The position numbers and the translations under genes were made by a program. Source: Paramacrobiotus metropolitanus (Eukaryota > Tardigrada > Eutardigrada > Parachela > Macrobiotidae). From it: DNA of 64,000 nt. The stretch is taken from assembly GCF_019649055.1 (NCBI RefSeq), contig NW_026570276.1, forward strand, positions 806,001-870,000, given 5' to 3'. This document shows positions 13,489-26,149 of this stretch, piece after piece. Position 1 is the stretch's first letter. Each line of letters begins with the position of its first letter. The notes beneath the pieces are model-generated. The model saw only the letters and a program-made list of their open reading frames with translations. It did no database searches and was not told where the DNA came from.

Positions 13489-15089
13489 TTTCGTTGTGCC
13501 ACGTAAATCAATCGGCATTAACAAAAATAACGATCGCGTCGCTGTCTGTTTTGGTGATGCGCATGAAAAGCAAAACACATTGAATTTTATCCATTAAAAT
13601 ACCCTCCATCCATCGGATGTGTAGAGGTGCTGACTGGCTGCAAATAGCCGGCGGAGATACTGCATAATTTTTTCTATTCATCCTTTGTGCCGCTGCCACT
13701 CGTCGGGAATTCGCATCCCATACATTTCCAGTCATCTACCGATCACATAATGGTTTTTAATTAACCGGTACATTCTAACGGTAGATTGTTTGTTGATGCC
13801 ACGTACTCTCACCGTCGTTTAACTGACAACTCAATAACAGGAACCATGAATATTTATTGGCTAATCTCGATACGTTACACTGTCGAAATAAAAGCTGCCG
13901 GTGTTAATCAAACTAGAATGATTAATATTACAGTACATGTACATGGTTTTTGTCACATGCATCGTGTAAAAAATACTCATCTTAATTGCTAATCAACCGG
14001 AAAACTAAAATCCTTTGTCGTGGCCGATGGACAAACGAAAAACGTTTTCTACCTTTATGTCAATAATGTCCCGTGCACACGGAATAATAAATTATACCGG
14101 CACATTTATAGTTAAGAGAAAAGAATTAATTCCACCATACAGTACTTCAGCAATTCTTTGCGCACTTTCAACAAGCTCAGTCAACAAAAAATTAAAAAAA
14201 TATTAGTTTGCGCAATCTAATAAAATCACGTACATTCAAGTATGTTGTATGTACAAATAAATACATGTCTGCACAATGTGCACATGTACAGATACCTATA
14301 TGTACAGACGCCTAAGTACTCATACCAGCCACCAAATGCGCGTGTTAAAATGCACAATACATAAAAGCAACGTGAATACGCAATTAAATTTAAAAACATT
14401 AATGCACAAGTAGCTTGAAATTGAATTATAATGTGAATTAATTCAATAAATCGGATGCATCACAAGACCTTATAGTGTGGGTAATTCACCGTAATTATAT
14501 TTTAATATACCACGCCACGCATTACAGGCTATATTTACAGTTGATCATCAGCACGTTAAATTACAGTACGATGTTGCGGCGCATGCAAAAAGAGCTTCAA
14601 TTAAACGGCATCGAGTGTAAATGACAAAAAATCGCATTACGTTTATGGAATTTACAGTGGAATGTTGAGCTGCGTGAAAAGTGGTTAAATATTTAAGTGG
14701 TCTATTTATAAAATGAGAGGAGAAAAATTACCGGGTTCTGCTGCACACGTACAAAGCCGTATGTGTACAGAAGTGTACACATGTACCGGCGTATTACATC
14801 AATATTTAATTAGCAGTGTATGACTGACTGGCATTTGAATTGCGAAATGTCAGAGTAAATGAAGGAAAAGTGCTGATTATTGCGATCTGTATTAACAACG
14901 CTCGTATCCGGATGAAAATATCCCAGTCGAGCATTTACTGCTGTGCAGAGGATATGCCTCACTAAATATTTTGATGCACTACCACTTTCATTAAGAACTT
15001 GCGTTTATCTGAGTTAATCTGAGTTTTCCTGAAATTTATCATCAGATTAATTACATTATTTTTTCCAGTTTTGGGAGGTATATCTAAAA
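13489..15089. other. Spacer upstream of the FIH-like gene
   Basis: About 1.6 kb, AT-rich, with many TGTACA/ATGTAC motifs but no supported coding sequence. The last bases before the ATG at 15090 include a good acceptor (TTTTTTCCAG), so a 5' UTR intron of the FIH-like gene may lie here. Confidence 0.45.
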
Positions 15090-17625
15090 ATGAGCATTGA
15101 TACTGTGGACGGATTATCCCTGCAGAGTTTCAACGCGCTGGAAACGTCGGAGGAAGTCTTCCGGTGTCAGAATGCGGATTTTGTCTGGATGCAGAATATC
15201 CGCAATGAAATCCCGGTGGTGCTGCAGCATGCGGCATTACTGAACTCCGCCTCCAAATGGTCGCTGGGCTATCTGTCCGCCAATATCCACCGCAAAGTGC
15301 TCTTCTCGCTAAATCTGTCGCATGGCGACTGCGCTCAGTTAGCCGATGAGACTAAAATCCCCAATCTCCACCGACCGGCGAAATTCCGCCCGTGTACGAG
15401 GAAGATTTTCCTGAATTTTGCCGAAGCCCGGGAAATCTTACTCGGAAGCCGGCTTATTAAGGAGCGGTAAGCCGCAGCGGCGTTACTAAACGTTCGATGA
15501 TGCCGTTCATCTTTTGCCTTTTTCCTAGTATTTTATTCTGTATAATTGATCAAAACTTTCATGTTAAAATTGTTCGGTAAAAGCGCAAGTTTATTCGTTA
15601 AACGGATATCCGGCGGTACACAATGCGCTCTTACGGAATACGTTAAAAAACAATTCTAGCTCTTGCTGGTTCGGAAGTTCGAATAATGGTAATCTTAGAT
15701 AATTTACAGAATACTGCTGGATGAACCGCTGCGCGAAGAATACGGCGCCAACATTCAAGCGGATATGCGGAACTTTGATTGGCCCTTCCTAAACAGCGTA
15801 CGGAGTTTCTGCGTATGGGGCAATCTGATTCAAGTCAACCTCGTAATCGGCACTGAAGGTAAGGTGGTGCTGTTAGTGAATCTTTATTAACTTTTAAACC
15901 TTATTACCTGTGACGCATGCTATACTTATTACCGTGTTTTTAACGGGCTGTGTCTCAGCCTTTATTGTCCTGTGGTTGGTACAATTCAAGATCGTCAATA
16001 CATGTAGTTCACAATTTCACGAAAATAATCAAACAAAGTGCTACGTAATTGACAACAAGGCAACATTTTGGCGCCGCAAAAGAACCATGCACATCACAAA
16101 GGGGCCTAAAAAGAATGAAGTAGCAAAAGCTGATTGGACAACTCCGCCCTCCGAATGCCGATGGCGAATGGCAGTGCACAGTCTTTGATGGAATGAGGCC
16201 CTCCTTCTCGATGTGAGGCACACGGCAACATGGATGGAGGCACCGCGTCGTGTGCAAAACGCAAAGGTGGAAAACGATGCTGCGTGTAATTTCTGGATGA
16301 TGCCAAATCCAGGAGTCTTGGCTTACCGGATGTTGTTAACGTCCAAAGTAGGGAAAACTTCCAGATGCTTCTGCTTTATGGTGGGCCATATATCCAACGG
16401 TCGACCGTTATTCCAACAGCGAGGCGTCGTATATATAGCAGCCTGCTCCACAAATTGCAGGAAAAAAAGGAAGATGCAGAAGATATGCTTCCATAATGAA
16501 TCTCCATTACCTCATGGGCAAGCTCTAATTAAGAGCGCCGCGTTCAAGTAAAAAAACTCATACTTTGGCAAGGAAAAAACAGTGGGAAAATAGCGAGAAA
16601 AGGGGTACAGAAAAGTTCTAAATTTATTGGCCGTTCGGTAGCTGTGCAGGCCAAGACTGATAGCTGTGCAGGCCAAGACTGAAGCTGTGCAGGCCAAGAC
16701 TGAAGCTGTGCAGGCCAAGACTTAAACGCATAGAGGGATCTTGCTACGATTTAGAACTTCGATTTTCTTGTTAATTATTTCTTAACTAACGGGTTTGTGT
16801 TATATTTAGGAAGCTGCACGCAGGCAAAATTCGAAGAGCACCACATGCTGCTGGCGGTGATCAGCGGCAGTGTTCGCGTGACACTCTTCAGTCCGGACAA
16901 TTATTCCACGCTTTATCCCTACCCGATCTATCATCCCTACGATCGCTACAGTCAGGTGGATTTCGCCCACCCGGACCTGATCAAATACCCCAATTTCCGG
17001 CGCGCCTACGCCGAGCAGGCAACCTTGGGCCCGAATGATATCCTGTTCATTCCGGCATTCTGGTATGTACGTATACACACACAGTGTCACCACGGTTTCC
17101 GTTTCACAGCTAACAGCTAAGACAAAATTGGCAAAATCATAAGCGTTTCTTATTTTTATTTATGATTTTTTAGGTGGTACCGGCTTGATTTCGTGGGCGA
17201 AAAGCAGACCGGTTTGACGATGAGCGTAACCTTTGCATATAAAGTGAGCCAGTAAAAGGTTAACCGTTTTTCACATGCTATAATTACAATTTGGGTTCCA
17301 GTAAAAGCGTTGTCTTATTTCCAGTACGGGTCAGGTAAGAAAGTGCGCTTTCCATTATCAGCCGCCCATAAAGTGGAGATTATGCGCAACACCGAGAAGA
17401 TGTTGACCCAGATCGTGAATAAGCCCCACGATGTAAGTGCCATTGGAATGTCATAATACTGTTCTGATGTTTTTTATTGTTGTGCTAATTCTAAGCAATT
17501 TAGCGTTAAGGATCGGTGAAGTTATTACTTTGTGGTAACAAAATGTATCTGTACAGCCTATAGCAATGTCAATCACGCAGGTTGGTGATCTTCTGAAAGC
17601 CCTCACCTTGGGCCGCTTCGATTAA
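15090..17625 (+). CDS. HIF1AN-like: FIH/HIF1AN-like cupin (JmjC) protein lacking iron ligands
   Basis: Six exons with clean GT-AG borders: 15090-15466, 15710-15858, 16810-17062, 17174-17243, 17325-17432, 17581-17625; 333 residues, near the length of human FIH. Landmarks of the family are plain: EIPVVLQHAALLNSASKW in the N-terminal part, LYPYPIYHPYDRYSQVDF, PNFRRAYAEQATLGPNDILF, IMRNTEKML, and GRFD at the end. Members are 2-oxoglutarate/Fe(II) asparaginyl hydroxylases with an HxD...H metal triad. Here the HxD position reads K-F-E and the distal His position is Tyr in FWWYRLDF; the 2-oxoglutarate-binding Lys also appears replaced (ISGSVRVTLF). By alignment from memory of the family, it is a likely pseudoenzyme. 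Its reading frame is intact, so it is probably a functional non-catalytic protein and not a pseudogene. Confidence 0.85.
16639..16724. repeat. Short tandem repeat in intron 2 of the FIH-like gene
   Basis: Four head-to-tail copies of a 20-22 base unit with core GCTGTGCAGGCCAAGACT. It lies in the 951-base second intron and has no evident function. Confidence 0.85.
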
Positions 17626-18066
17626 TTTTCGATTACGAGCTGATTCTCAAATTAACCTGACGGAAGCAGACTAAGAGACTGCTCAACCCATCCAATGGCG
17701 CTTTGTCGAGGAACGGCATCGCTTGTGTGGGCAGATGTAATTCTTTTAACGCTAAAGAAGATGGAGCGCTGTTGCAGGTGATACCGCCAAAACGCTTGCG
17801 GTTATTGATGGAACCGTTCTAGCTGAATTTTGTGTCTAAACAGATCAGATGAAATAATACATAACTTTTTTTCTCTTGTGCACAAAAAAACGACTTTTTA
17901 ATAAAGAAAGTCGAACAGACTTTCAGGCAGATTTTACTGACTGGGGAGTAAGTAATAAGGATTAATATCGAATCCGTGCAGAAATTACAACCTAGGGCTC
18001 TAATGGTAACTCTACATCTTACAGTAGACCGTAATATCATTTCTCCTTCCGGGCATACATAGCCGA
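17626..18066. other. Spacer between FIH-like gene and repeat-gene copy A
   Basis: About 440 bases holding the converging 3' ends of two genes. No further feature seen. Confidence 0.4.
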
Positions 18067-19609
18067 CTACCAGCCGAAAAGCGCTAGGAGTGAGGTGGCG
18101 GTTTGTGGACTGGATTTTGTTAGATTGATGATTCCCGTATTGTTCCGTGGGACCGTCCAAAAAGGCCGGAAAAACACTGGCCGATCTGGCACCAGCGGTT
18201 TCGGCCGCCGGACGAGAATACTCAGAGTGCCACGGCCCGAAGGGAAGAATAAGGAGTTGCCGCGCAGAGATTGGCTGGGACGTGGGTCGATAGCGAGGGT
18301 GTTGTCGCCGCCGCGGCCGGGACCGCCAGTGCCGCTGGAGGCCTGTGTTGTGGCACTGACTTTTTCCTTGATTTTACGGGAACCTGTTGGCCGAATAACA
18401 TACTGCTTAAGCACATAGTTTGAGCAGTGACCTAGAGCGTTTAATGTATCAGCGTAACCGTCAAGATCGTAAATTAACAGAGCAGGGAGTTTGCTAAGCC
18501 CCGTGCGAAGTGGTCAGTCTTCTAGTATCGGCAGCCACCTTGCGCCACTACGCAGTATATTGGGCTGATGTCACGGTTGCAGTCGCATACTAAACTCGAA
18601 CACCCGTATAATCATACAACTCGGACTCAAATCCACAAAATCAGCATGCCAAAACGCACAAGGTTTTCTACATCGAACAGGTTAATCATTTGTGACAACG
18701 AGTCAAGTTAGAGCCATTTTCACTGCTGTCCCTTGCCGTCGCCGACCTGGTCTGCGACCCTTTAATAGCTGGTCTGCCGCTTTTCAGGTACGCGACGAAG
18801 AAGATCTGTCGTTGCATGGTTGTATACATCGAGCTCTCTATGTCACCGCTCGTAGTATTATGCTCCAACCTTCTCAAGTACAGGCCATCTACATGCGATA
18901 AGCGATTGCAGCCAGCTTTACAACCTTGTATATCCTAATCGTCGACTGATCAGAACTGCAGAAGGGATATTACGTAAATGTACGTGTTGTACCAAAGCGT
19001 TGCTGTTGTTCTTGCTACCAACATCTGTACGACGACGCCTTTTTGCTACGATATGATTGTATGGCACAATGCATACGCACAATCGGACAAGCATACCGGA
19101 GATTCCCAAACGATTCATGGCGCCATCCGGCATTGGCTTGGATGCTGAGAGGGCCCCTCGGCGCCGGTATAAGTTGTGACCCGGTTCAAGACTGGCAACA
19201 GCGTAATCCGGTCGGCTATAACTGCGACCCGGTGCAAAATGATATCGGTGGTCATCATCGCGGGAAAGTTGTACACCTATCAAAAAAATTATTGTAGTTA
19301 GGCTGAATTTTATCAGCAAAAACCCACCAGAAACCTATCTAGGTTATTGATACACTGTAGCACAAAAACGCTGTGAAAACTGCGACGCGATTTAATTCCA
19401 GGTCGTAAATCCAAGAAATTGTGAGATTCAGACTGGGACAGTCCTCTTTAGGATCGGCTATAGTGACTTCACAGATACTCACGTTTTGGGTGCGACTGGT
19501 CATCTCGCGGGTGTGGCCGAATTTTTTGCCCATGAACAAGCAGAATTGAAAAGCTCCCGCCATTTAAGAACAACATCAAAAACAACGAAACATATTTCAA
19601 TCCATCCAT
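18067..19609 (-). CDS. Unrecognised secreted protein, tandem copy A
   Basis: Three exons on the minus strand: 19483-19609, 19097-19276, 18067-18383, all in phase 1; 207 residues. The first exon is a signal peptide (MDGLKYVSLFLMLFLNG) and ends in a charged stretch (RPHPRDDQSHPK). Exon 2 is basic and hydrophilic (FAPGRSYSRPDYAVA, YRRRGALSASK). Exon 3 contains NSLFFPSGRGTLSILV and ends in VPRNNTGIINLTKSSPQTAT then SLLALFGW-stop. No known domain is recognised. Identical exon structure and about half-identical sequence are found at 20583-26149 and 27140-28550, so this is a tandem family. The exon model is supported by conservation of splice sites between copies. Confidence 0.75.
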
Positions 19610-20582
19610 GGATGGACGCTCTGGTTGGGAATTTTGATAATTATTTAGGGCACTAGCTAGTTTATTTCATCAGGGTTCATTTAATGCTAATCTTGTGCTT
19701 AAGCTGGTTTATCTCAATCCACTAAATTCAGCTGGTATCTAAAAAAGATTGGACTAAATGGTTTGTTGGCAAGTATAATGCACTACTACCGCGCATTCTT
19801 CGTCGTGTATACAGAGAGACTGTGTTTCATGCGCAATCGGCGGTCAGGAAGTAAAAATGTATCGAAATGGAATGATGGAAAAAAACAGAGTTTGCTCCAG
19901 GCAGAATAGATGAATACTAATTATTTACTTCCAAATTTTGTATAAGGTTTTTTGTTGATCAATGCAGACTTTGAACAACCCACGTACCATTAGTTATGCA
20001 ATGGCCAATGAGTATGTAATAACTGTCCAATAAAATTATAAACAAACCTGTTAACGCAACCAGACGGATTTTTGTTTAGAATTTTGAACCGCGTCTATTC
20101 GCTGCTTGGCAGCGGATTTTTTAAGGCTAGTTTTAAAGTTAATGTTATCTTATCTTGGGATAACCTTTTGCGTCTTCCCTGTGTGTGGGCTAGCAAAATC
20201 ATACGTATTCTTGCCTGGCGTTATATAATAAAAATTAAAAGTCGTTCCGAGCTGTACGGGTTTTAATAGCCAGCAGGAAACTGAGCGAATAAACAAATAA
20301 CTCGAACGATGTTATAGCTTCATGTAGAATATCATTACATAAAAAGACGTTGTGATAGTATCAGGTTCACATTTGAATCGCCCTTTTTGACATAATATTA
20401 TTTTCGTTTCGGTAATTATATCGCGTACGATTGGCCCATGTTATCCCGAACGATATCATGTACATTCCGGCACAGCCACAGGTACTGTATGCATAGCATC
20501 GTTTTGCCATACCTGCGTTGGTCGCTGCTGCATGATAATCCACACGATGCAGTAGTATTTTCTCGTGCCTCGCTTATTTCGT
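19610..20582. other. Spacer between copies A and B, with duplicated upstream segment
   Basis: The first 300 bases upstream of copy A (to about 19930) match the regions upstream of copy B (about 26150-26500) and copy C (about 28551-28880), sharing a block near GGCGG(T/C)CAGGA and an AATGGAATGATGG block. The duplicated unit therefore includes the promoter. No other gene seen. Confidence 0.55.
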
Positions 20583-22145
20583 CTACCAGCCGAAGAGCGC
20601 CAGGAGTGACGCGGCGGTTTGTGGGCTGGATATCGTTAAGTTGACGACATTCGTATTATTCCGAGGGACCGTCCACAGCGGCCGGGAGAAAACGGACTTC
20701 GTCATCATGTCATCCGCATTGAGACGCTGCTTGCGCTGGAAAGACAGCGAAGCGCCTGGTTCGTCGCTGATGGGCGTATCCGCTTGCAATGTCATCCCCG
20801 GCTTTTTCGGTCGGCGGACCAGAATGCTCAGAGACCAGAGTGCCCCCGCCCGAGGGGAAAAACAGGACGTAGCCGTGCAGAGGTTGATCAGCGCGCGGAT
20901 TCATGTTCACGAGGTTCGTGGGCCGGCTGGGCGGGGCTATAGTGACTTCGTAGGTTTCCAGTGTGATTACCGTGTTACGGGAACCCGCACGTCGAACAAC
21001 ATAGAATTTGTACAGCTGTGCTTCCACCGTTTACAGCCTTCTTATCAAACGACAAAAGAAATCGTGACTTAGACATTTTATCTTAAAAGTTTATGCAATA
21101 GCATTGTCAAATTTTGCCGATTTTCAGCGATCTTTCTACCATGTATGACATGCAAACGCTCAGTTCAGTTAAAGACCGGTTTATATACTCGTATCTGGCA
21201 TTGAAGTGCAGCTAGGTGAGAGGGTATGCGTATATGCGTAGACGTACACTGTACACAATTTTTGCTTTGCGGACAATGGGGACTCCGATTGTTTGCATAA
21301 AGTAGCCGAGGGAGCATCCAGTGGTCCACCGTACTGCCGATCAGTTTTACCAAGCCTTTGAGCGTGCTAAGAAAAGAATTAGGAATAACATGGACATACC
21401 GGAGCTTTTCAGTTGGTTCACAGCGTCGTCTTGAGTTTGCCTGGACGCTGACAAAGCTCCTCTGCGTCGGTAGAGATTATGCCCCGGTTGATGACTGGCC
21501 GCGGCATAATCAGGACTATAACTGTGACCGGGTGCAACGACCAGCGACAAAATGGCCGCTGGTCGTCATCCCGGGAGGGTCGGACATCTACCGAAAAGAG
21601 CCAAGGGATTTTAATAAACTGCCCGAAATCTCTGACAAAGATCACGACCGATGGATTGAAAGCAGTACACAGAAGATACGTAGAAAAATGGGAAAAACGC
21701 TGAATTTACCAAGGGAGACGTTTCGCGGATCAGAAGTTCAGAAAAATCATGTTTTTGCTGTATGGTAAATTAGTAACCTTGTATAATTGAAAAGACGCTT
21801 TCATCTTTAAAATCAGAACTACACAAAGTCACAGAACAAACTGATGTTCATTGAATTAGGCCTGCGATAGATTACACTGTACGTTGTCAGTTTTGTAAGC
21901 CACCCAAATTCATAAGCCGTTAGGCTGGTGCAGCTCATTATAGAACATATTCGTACTCACGTTTTGGGTGTGGCTGTTCGTGTCGCGATTGCAGCCGGTT
22001 TTTCTGAACATGAGCACATGAAAACATCCCTTAAATTCTTGTGGAAATTCTATCGGAGTGCGTGACGAAGGTAATTGGGCGTTTGCGGGTAGAGCAGGTC
22101 GACGGAGCGGCGGCATACATGAAATCGAAGGTGCAGGTGATGACC

Positions 22146-23110
22146 TCACCGGTTCGAGTTTCCGGTATCCCCACATCCGCCCGACTGCCCCCAAACAATC
22201 TGGTAGGGGTTTACAGCGACGGGTGGCCCGGAGCGGCGAATATATCGGGTAAAGCACTTACTGCGCCAGCGTCCGGCCTCTTGAATCGTGCGATCCGGAA
22301 CATTGTTGGCTGCAGCCGTGGTGGCCGCACCAATTCTGAAGCTGTGCGTGGTGATCCGCTCTCTGTCCGGGTGGCCCTTGAGGAGACGGCGGAGACATCT
22401 CTCGACATCGGCTCTCGTGACGAATTTCCCATCTTCGCGCTGCAACAGCGGCAGCTCGTTCACAGGTTCGGATACCCGAGCACGGTAGTTACGGTATGCC
22501 TGCACGGGACAGACCGAGCGTCCGGTCGCCGCCAGCGCTACGCTACTACCACGCCAGTCTGGTCCGTTTTCGTTATCCTGAGATGGACGGTGAGGTGGTG
22601 ACCGTCGTCCACTATGTCGCTCCATGTCAGCGTTCGACGAACATCGAAGCGGCGAGTGCCGGGGGCTGTCACTTCGCTGATGCGGAAGAAGCCGAAGAAT
22701 AAAAAGGTAAATGTTATCCAGTAGAGGGATTGTTCGTAGTCTGACATTCCGATCGTCCGCAGAGTGTCCTTTAAATATCGCATGTGGTTCAACGTCACGG
22801 GGAGACGTCGATCCTTCTGCGGAGCCCCTAAGCGGCGATATCCTTCCAATGCTCTTTGCACCGTATCATTGTCCGTGTGGTACACTACGTTGGCTTCCCG
22901 ATGACGGTTTATGCCAGCTAGGTAAACGGTAGCGGTGCGGAAGCATTTGCCGTCGGAGTAAAGCTTGGCGACGAATTCGGCAACAGTGGTCGGTGTCGCA
23001 GGCAGGCTGGCCAGCGATCTCTTTTCACAAAACTGCTGGAATTGGCAGAATGCTGCATTGTAGGTCGATCTGGTGGTGTCCGCAATGTGAGCTTGCAGCA
23101 GCTCATTCAA
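22146..23110 (-). pseudogene. Retroelement tyrosine recombinase (frameshifted)
   Basis: First part 22538-23110 contains an N-terminal SAM-like domain (TTRSTYNAAFCQFQQFCEKR) and the first catalytic Arg in FFGFFRISEV. A two-base shift near 22550 moves the frame; the second part (to 22146) has the catalytic HSFRIGAATTAAA box and GRWRS..FTRYIR with the nucleophilic Tyr. It overlaps the end of the RNase H frame by a few bases and has no ATG of its own at that place, so it may have been made by frameshifting or re-initiation. Confidence 0.85.
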
Positions 23111-24960
23111 CCTTGAGGATTGCAGTACGCCGCCTTGAGATCCGGAAATATGTCGGGGCAGTCCACCGGGAGCAGCTCCGCTTGTGGTGCCAGTCGTCGA
23201 AAGCGGCTTTGCTGGAAACGAGACAACGCATCAGCTAGTTCATTGTTAACACCAGCTATGTGTTTTAGTGTCAGCGTCATGCCGGCGGTTGCTGCTGCTT
23301 TAACTAGACGCCGCATAAGGTCCAGCACACCGCGATTTGTGGATCTCAGGTTTGCATGTGTTGCACCTTCATTGTCGCAGTGGAAGATAACTTTCCTGCC
23401 GGCCAGCTTTTCCCCCCAAACAATAACAGAAAGCAATATCGGCACCATTTCCAGATATTCAATGCACGGTTTTAGTTCAACCACCCACGGCGGCCAGCGC
23501 TTCTGAAACCATGCACCGTGGAAAAAGGCGCCGAGACCATGAGTTGCGGAGGCGTCCGTATAAAGGTGAAGCACGTCCGACCGCGTCCAGTCTGGCTGTA
23601 AGAACGGGGCAGTGCCGTTCCAAGCTGGCAAAAATTCCCTTCACCAGTCCAGATCTTTATGAAAATCAGCGTTCAAGGGAATCAAGCTGTCTTTTCGGTG
23701 CTCGGTTAACAAAGAAATCATCCGACGCGTGAAAAGACGACTAACAGGGACGCATTTGGATGCAAACTGCAGGACTCCCAGTAAGCTCTGGAGCTGTGTG
23801 CGTGAGCAGAAACGTTGCACACTCCACTCGTCAAGAGCAGCTTGTATTTCTGCTTGCTTACCAGCTGAGAGGCTGAGAGTTTGTCTCACGCTGTCAATGA
23901 GAATGCCCAAGAATATCAACTGAGTCGCGGGTCCTTCGGTTTTGTCTTCCGCCAAAGGGACCCCGAGCTCACGGCATATTTCAGACATGGTGCGCATGAA
24001 ATCACTGCACTGTGTACTGCCAGGCTTCCCCGCAAAGAAATAGTCGTCTACATAGTGCAGCATTGACGTCAGTCCACTTCTGTTGCGTACAGCCCAGTCA
24101 ACTGCTTTTGCGAATTGCTCGAACATGTATGGCGATGACCGTAAACCAAATGGGAGTACTACGTTAAAATAGTACTTACCATCCCACCGGTATCCGAGCA
24201 GATTCCAAAAGTCACGACGTACCGGGATCAGGCGAAAAGCAGATTTTATATCCATTTTCGCCATAAGGGCGCCCCGACCGAGACTTGTCACAACTGCAAC
24301 TGCATCGTCAATGGAGCAGTAGTCCAGTGGTAGCCGTTCACCGTCAATGACATCGTTTACACCGTCACCAGTCGGTTAGGATAAGTCCATAATTACTCGG
24401 ACTGTACCATCTTTCTTCAGCCGAGCCCCGAGCGAGTTTACTACGAAATCTGCAAGCGGTGGTGACGCAAACGGCCCGATGCTGTGGCCTTTTGCTACTT
24501 CTTTCTCGATGTACTCTGTCACGGCTTTGTGGTGAATTTTTGTTGTTGCTGCATTTGGCGTATATCGGCATTTCTGAGGACCGTCATGGAATATGTCCGC
24601 GCCGTGCGCTAGTGTGTCTGTTATGAACGACACGACTGACGCTTCAGGGTATGTCGCAAGCAGTCCGGCAAAAGCGGTGGCGCGCAGTGGAGAAGTCGCT
24701 TTCGCCGGCACTGTCGCTTCAGGTTTCGGCTTTTGTGCAGTTGAGGGCGCGATGGTTTGGCTCACCGCACTTTGAGCAGGAGTGTATCCGTCGGGCTTTA
24801 CATGGCGTAGTGCAGCCCCCAAAGTTGAAGTTCCGACAGATTTCCCCGTCTGTGGCGGGTGCGGTCCGAAAGGGCTGCCCGTGACCCGGCTGTCCCTTTC
24901 GCGGCAGCGGGCAGCTGCTGATGAAATGTCCCGCAACGCCACAATTCCGACACTTATCAT
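23107..24960 (-). pseudogene. Retroelement reverse transcriptase-RNase H (two in-frame stops)
   Basis: One frame from 24960 to 23107, interrupted by stops at about 24376 (after VRVIMDLS) and about 23641 (after HKDLDW). RT landmarks: ALMAKMDIKSAFRLIPV, LPFGLRSSPYMFEQF and the catalytic YVDD box (LHYVDDYFFAG). RNase H landmarks: LYTDASATHGLGAFF, IFHCDNEGATHANLRST and HIAGVNNELADALSR. The arrangement and the RNase H type fit DIRS/Ngaro elements. The RT would need read-through to be made, so it is most likely dead. Confidence 0.88.
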
Positions 24961-25826
24961 CTTTTTTCCGATCGCTGTTACGGCGGCTGACTGCGTCCTC
25001 CATTACATTCCGCAGCGGATTCTGTATGCAATCAATATATGTATCCTCATGCTGGTGTGCCCACAAGTCGTACTCCCGCGGGTGGCTGGTCATAAAGGCA
25101 CGAAACTGCCTGTCATATTCCAGCCAGTTGGCGATGGGCACTTCACGCTCAGCGTACGATGCAGTAATGTCCAAATACTTAAACAGCTTTGCACTTAGCA
25201 GCGGTGCGATCGAAATCCACATATTCAGTAAGATCCAGCAACTTTTTGCGTAGCTTCTTGTCAGGAATAGACGGGAGTTCGTGAGATGAAAGCTCATTGC
25301 CTGACGGCCGTGGTGCCGGCGGTCCCAAACGGGCAAACACGTCAGGGCGGTCGCCAGTGTGCTGGGGTGCTGAGCTGCGCGCTGGTGAGTTATCGCTATC
25401 GCTCTCCTCTTCAGAGGAAGAAGAATCGCTTCTCTTACCTCGTTTGCGATTTCTTTTCCTTTTTCCTTCGTTTGACTTGCTTACAGAGTCCACCTGGTGC
25501 ACGATTCTACCGACGTCGTCACCAAGCTGGATCTGCAAGTTGGAAGAAGGCGATAGCGGCCGGGCGGCATTCTACGGCTGAGTTTTCATGATCGAAATCA
25601 GCGAGTCTATCTGCAGCTGTTGTCTTTGCTGTCCCTGCATAATGGACTGTAGAGTTGGCTCCAACAGCTGTACTTCGCTGGAAGTTTCATGAGCGGTAGC
25701 TGTGATTGGCGTGGGACAAACGACAACGCTTTTCAAGCGATTTTTCGGTGGCGCCTTCCCGGGAGGTCTTCCGACAGCTCGCCGTGATTTCTTAGCGGTT
25801 TTTCCACTTCTCGTGGCTGGAGGCAT
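24719..25826 (-). pseudogene. Retroelement gag (broken)
   Basis: ORF1 of the DIRS-type element. It starts near 25826 with a lysine-rich segment (PPATRSGKTAKKSRRAVGR), has an in-frame stop at 25572-25574, continues through a Ser/Glu-rich linker (SDSSSSEEESDSDNS), and changes frame near 25185-25200. The last part has a conserved helical segment (NWLEYDRQFRAFMTSHPREY), a CCHC zinc knuckle (CRNCGVAGHFISSC) and the compound knuckle CRNFNFGGCTTPC...HSCSKCGEPNHRALNC that is typical of gag proteins of tyrosine-recombinase retroelements. Related to the fragment at 45613-46047. Confidence 0.8.
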
Positions 25827-26149
25827 GATTTACAGTCCGTAAGGAAATTGTTATCAGAAAAATTGCAACTCACTTCACGGTATAAAGAAACATCAGAGAA
25901 ATGAGCGCTCTTGTAGAAAACTAATAAGTCAGCACGACTGATCGGGACAAAATGTAAAACTGGAGCAGGCCGTCTGCAAAGTCGGCGGCAACTGGATCAC
26001 ATTTCCAGCGCCGACAAAGAAAGTGGGCCGGGCCACACGTAACAAAGCATACAGGGAATTTGCCACAAATTTAACTACACTTAGCTCGCTAACTGTTCTT
26101 TAAACACGAACAACAGTGAACACAGAAAAAAGTAATCCAGTCCATCCAT

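Larger units (their letters stand above)
22036..26104 (-). mobile_element. DIRS/Ngaro-type tyrosine-recombinase retroelement
   Basis: A 4.07-kb insertion coding on the minus strand in the order gag, RT-RNase H, tyrosine recombinase. Its edges are defined by comparison of copy B exon 1 with copies A and C: the host sequence breaks at 22031-22035 and resumes at 26100-26104, and both breaks carry TTAAA. That could be a 5-base target duplication or shared crossover bases. I found no clear terminal or split direct repeats. No methyltransferase or hydrolase domain was seen. All three coding regions carry stops or frameshifts, so the copy is inactive. Confidence 0.85.
20583..26149 (-). pseudogene. 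Secreted-protein copy B, dead and split by a retroelement
   Basis: Second member of the tandem family. Exon 1 begins at 26149 (MDGLDYFFL) and its remainder is at 21961-22035, about 4 kb away, with the DIRS-type element in between. Exon 2 (21400-21587) is 8 bases longer than in copies A and C and is frameshifted. At exon 3 (20583-20984) the acceptor AG seen in copies A and C is GG. Exon 3 also holds a 7-base insertion (near 20826-20834) that shifts the frame; the final exon still ends SSPQTAASLLALFGW. Four independent lesions make this a pseudogene. The retroelement may have come before or after the others. Confidence 0.85.

Noticed and set aside
22041-25591. Several long plus-strand frames over the retroelement
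   Set aside because: They are antisense shadows of the gag, RT and recombinase frames, without domain similarity.
22031-26104. piggyBac insertion because of TTAA at both edges
   Set aside because: The content is reverse transcriptase, RNase H and tyrosine recombinase, and there are no piggyBac-type terminal repeats or transposase.
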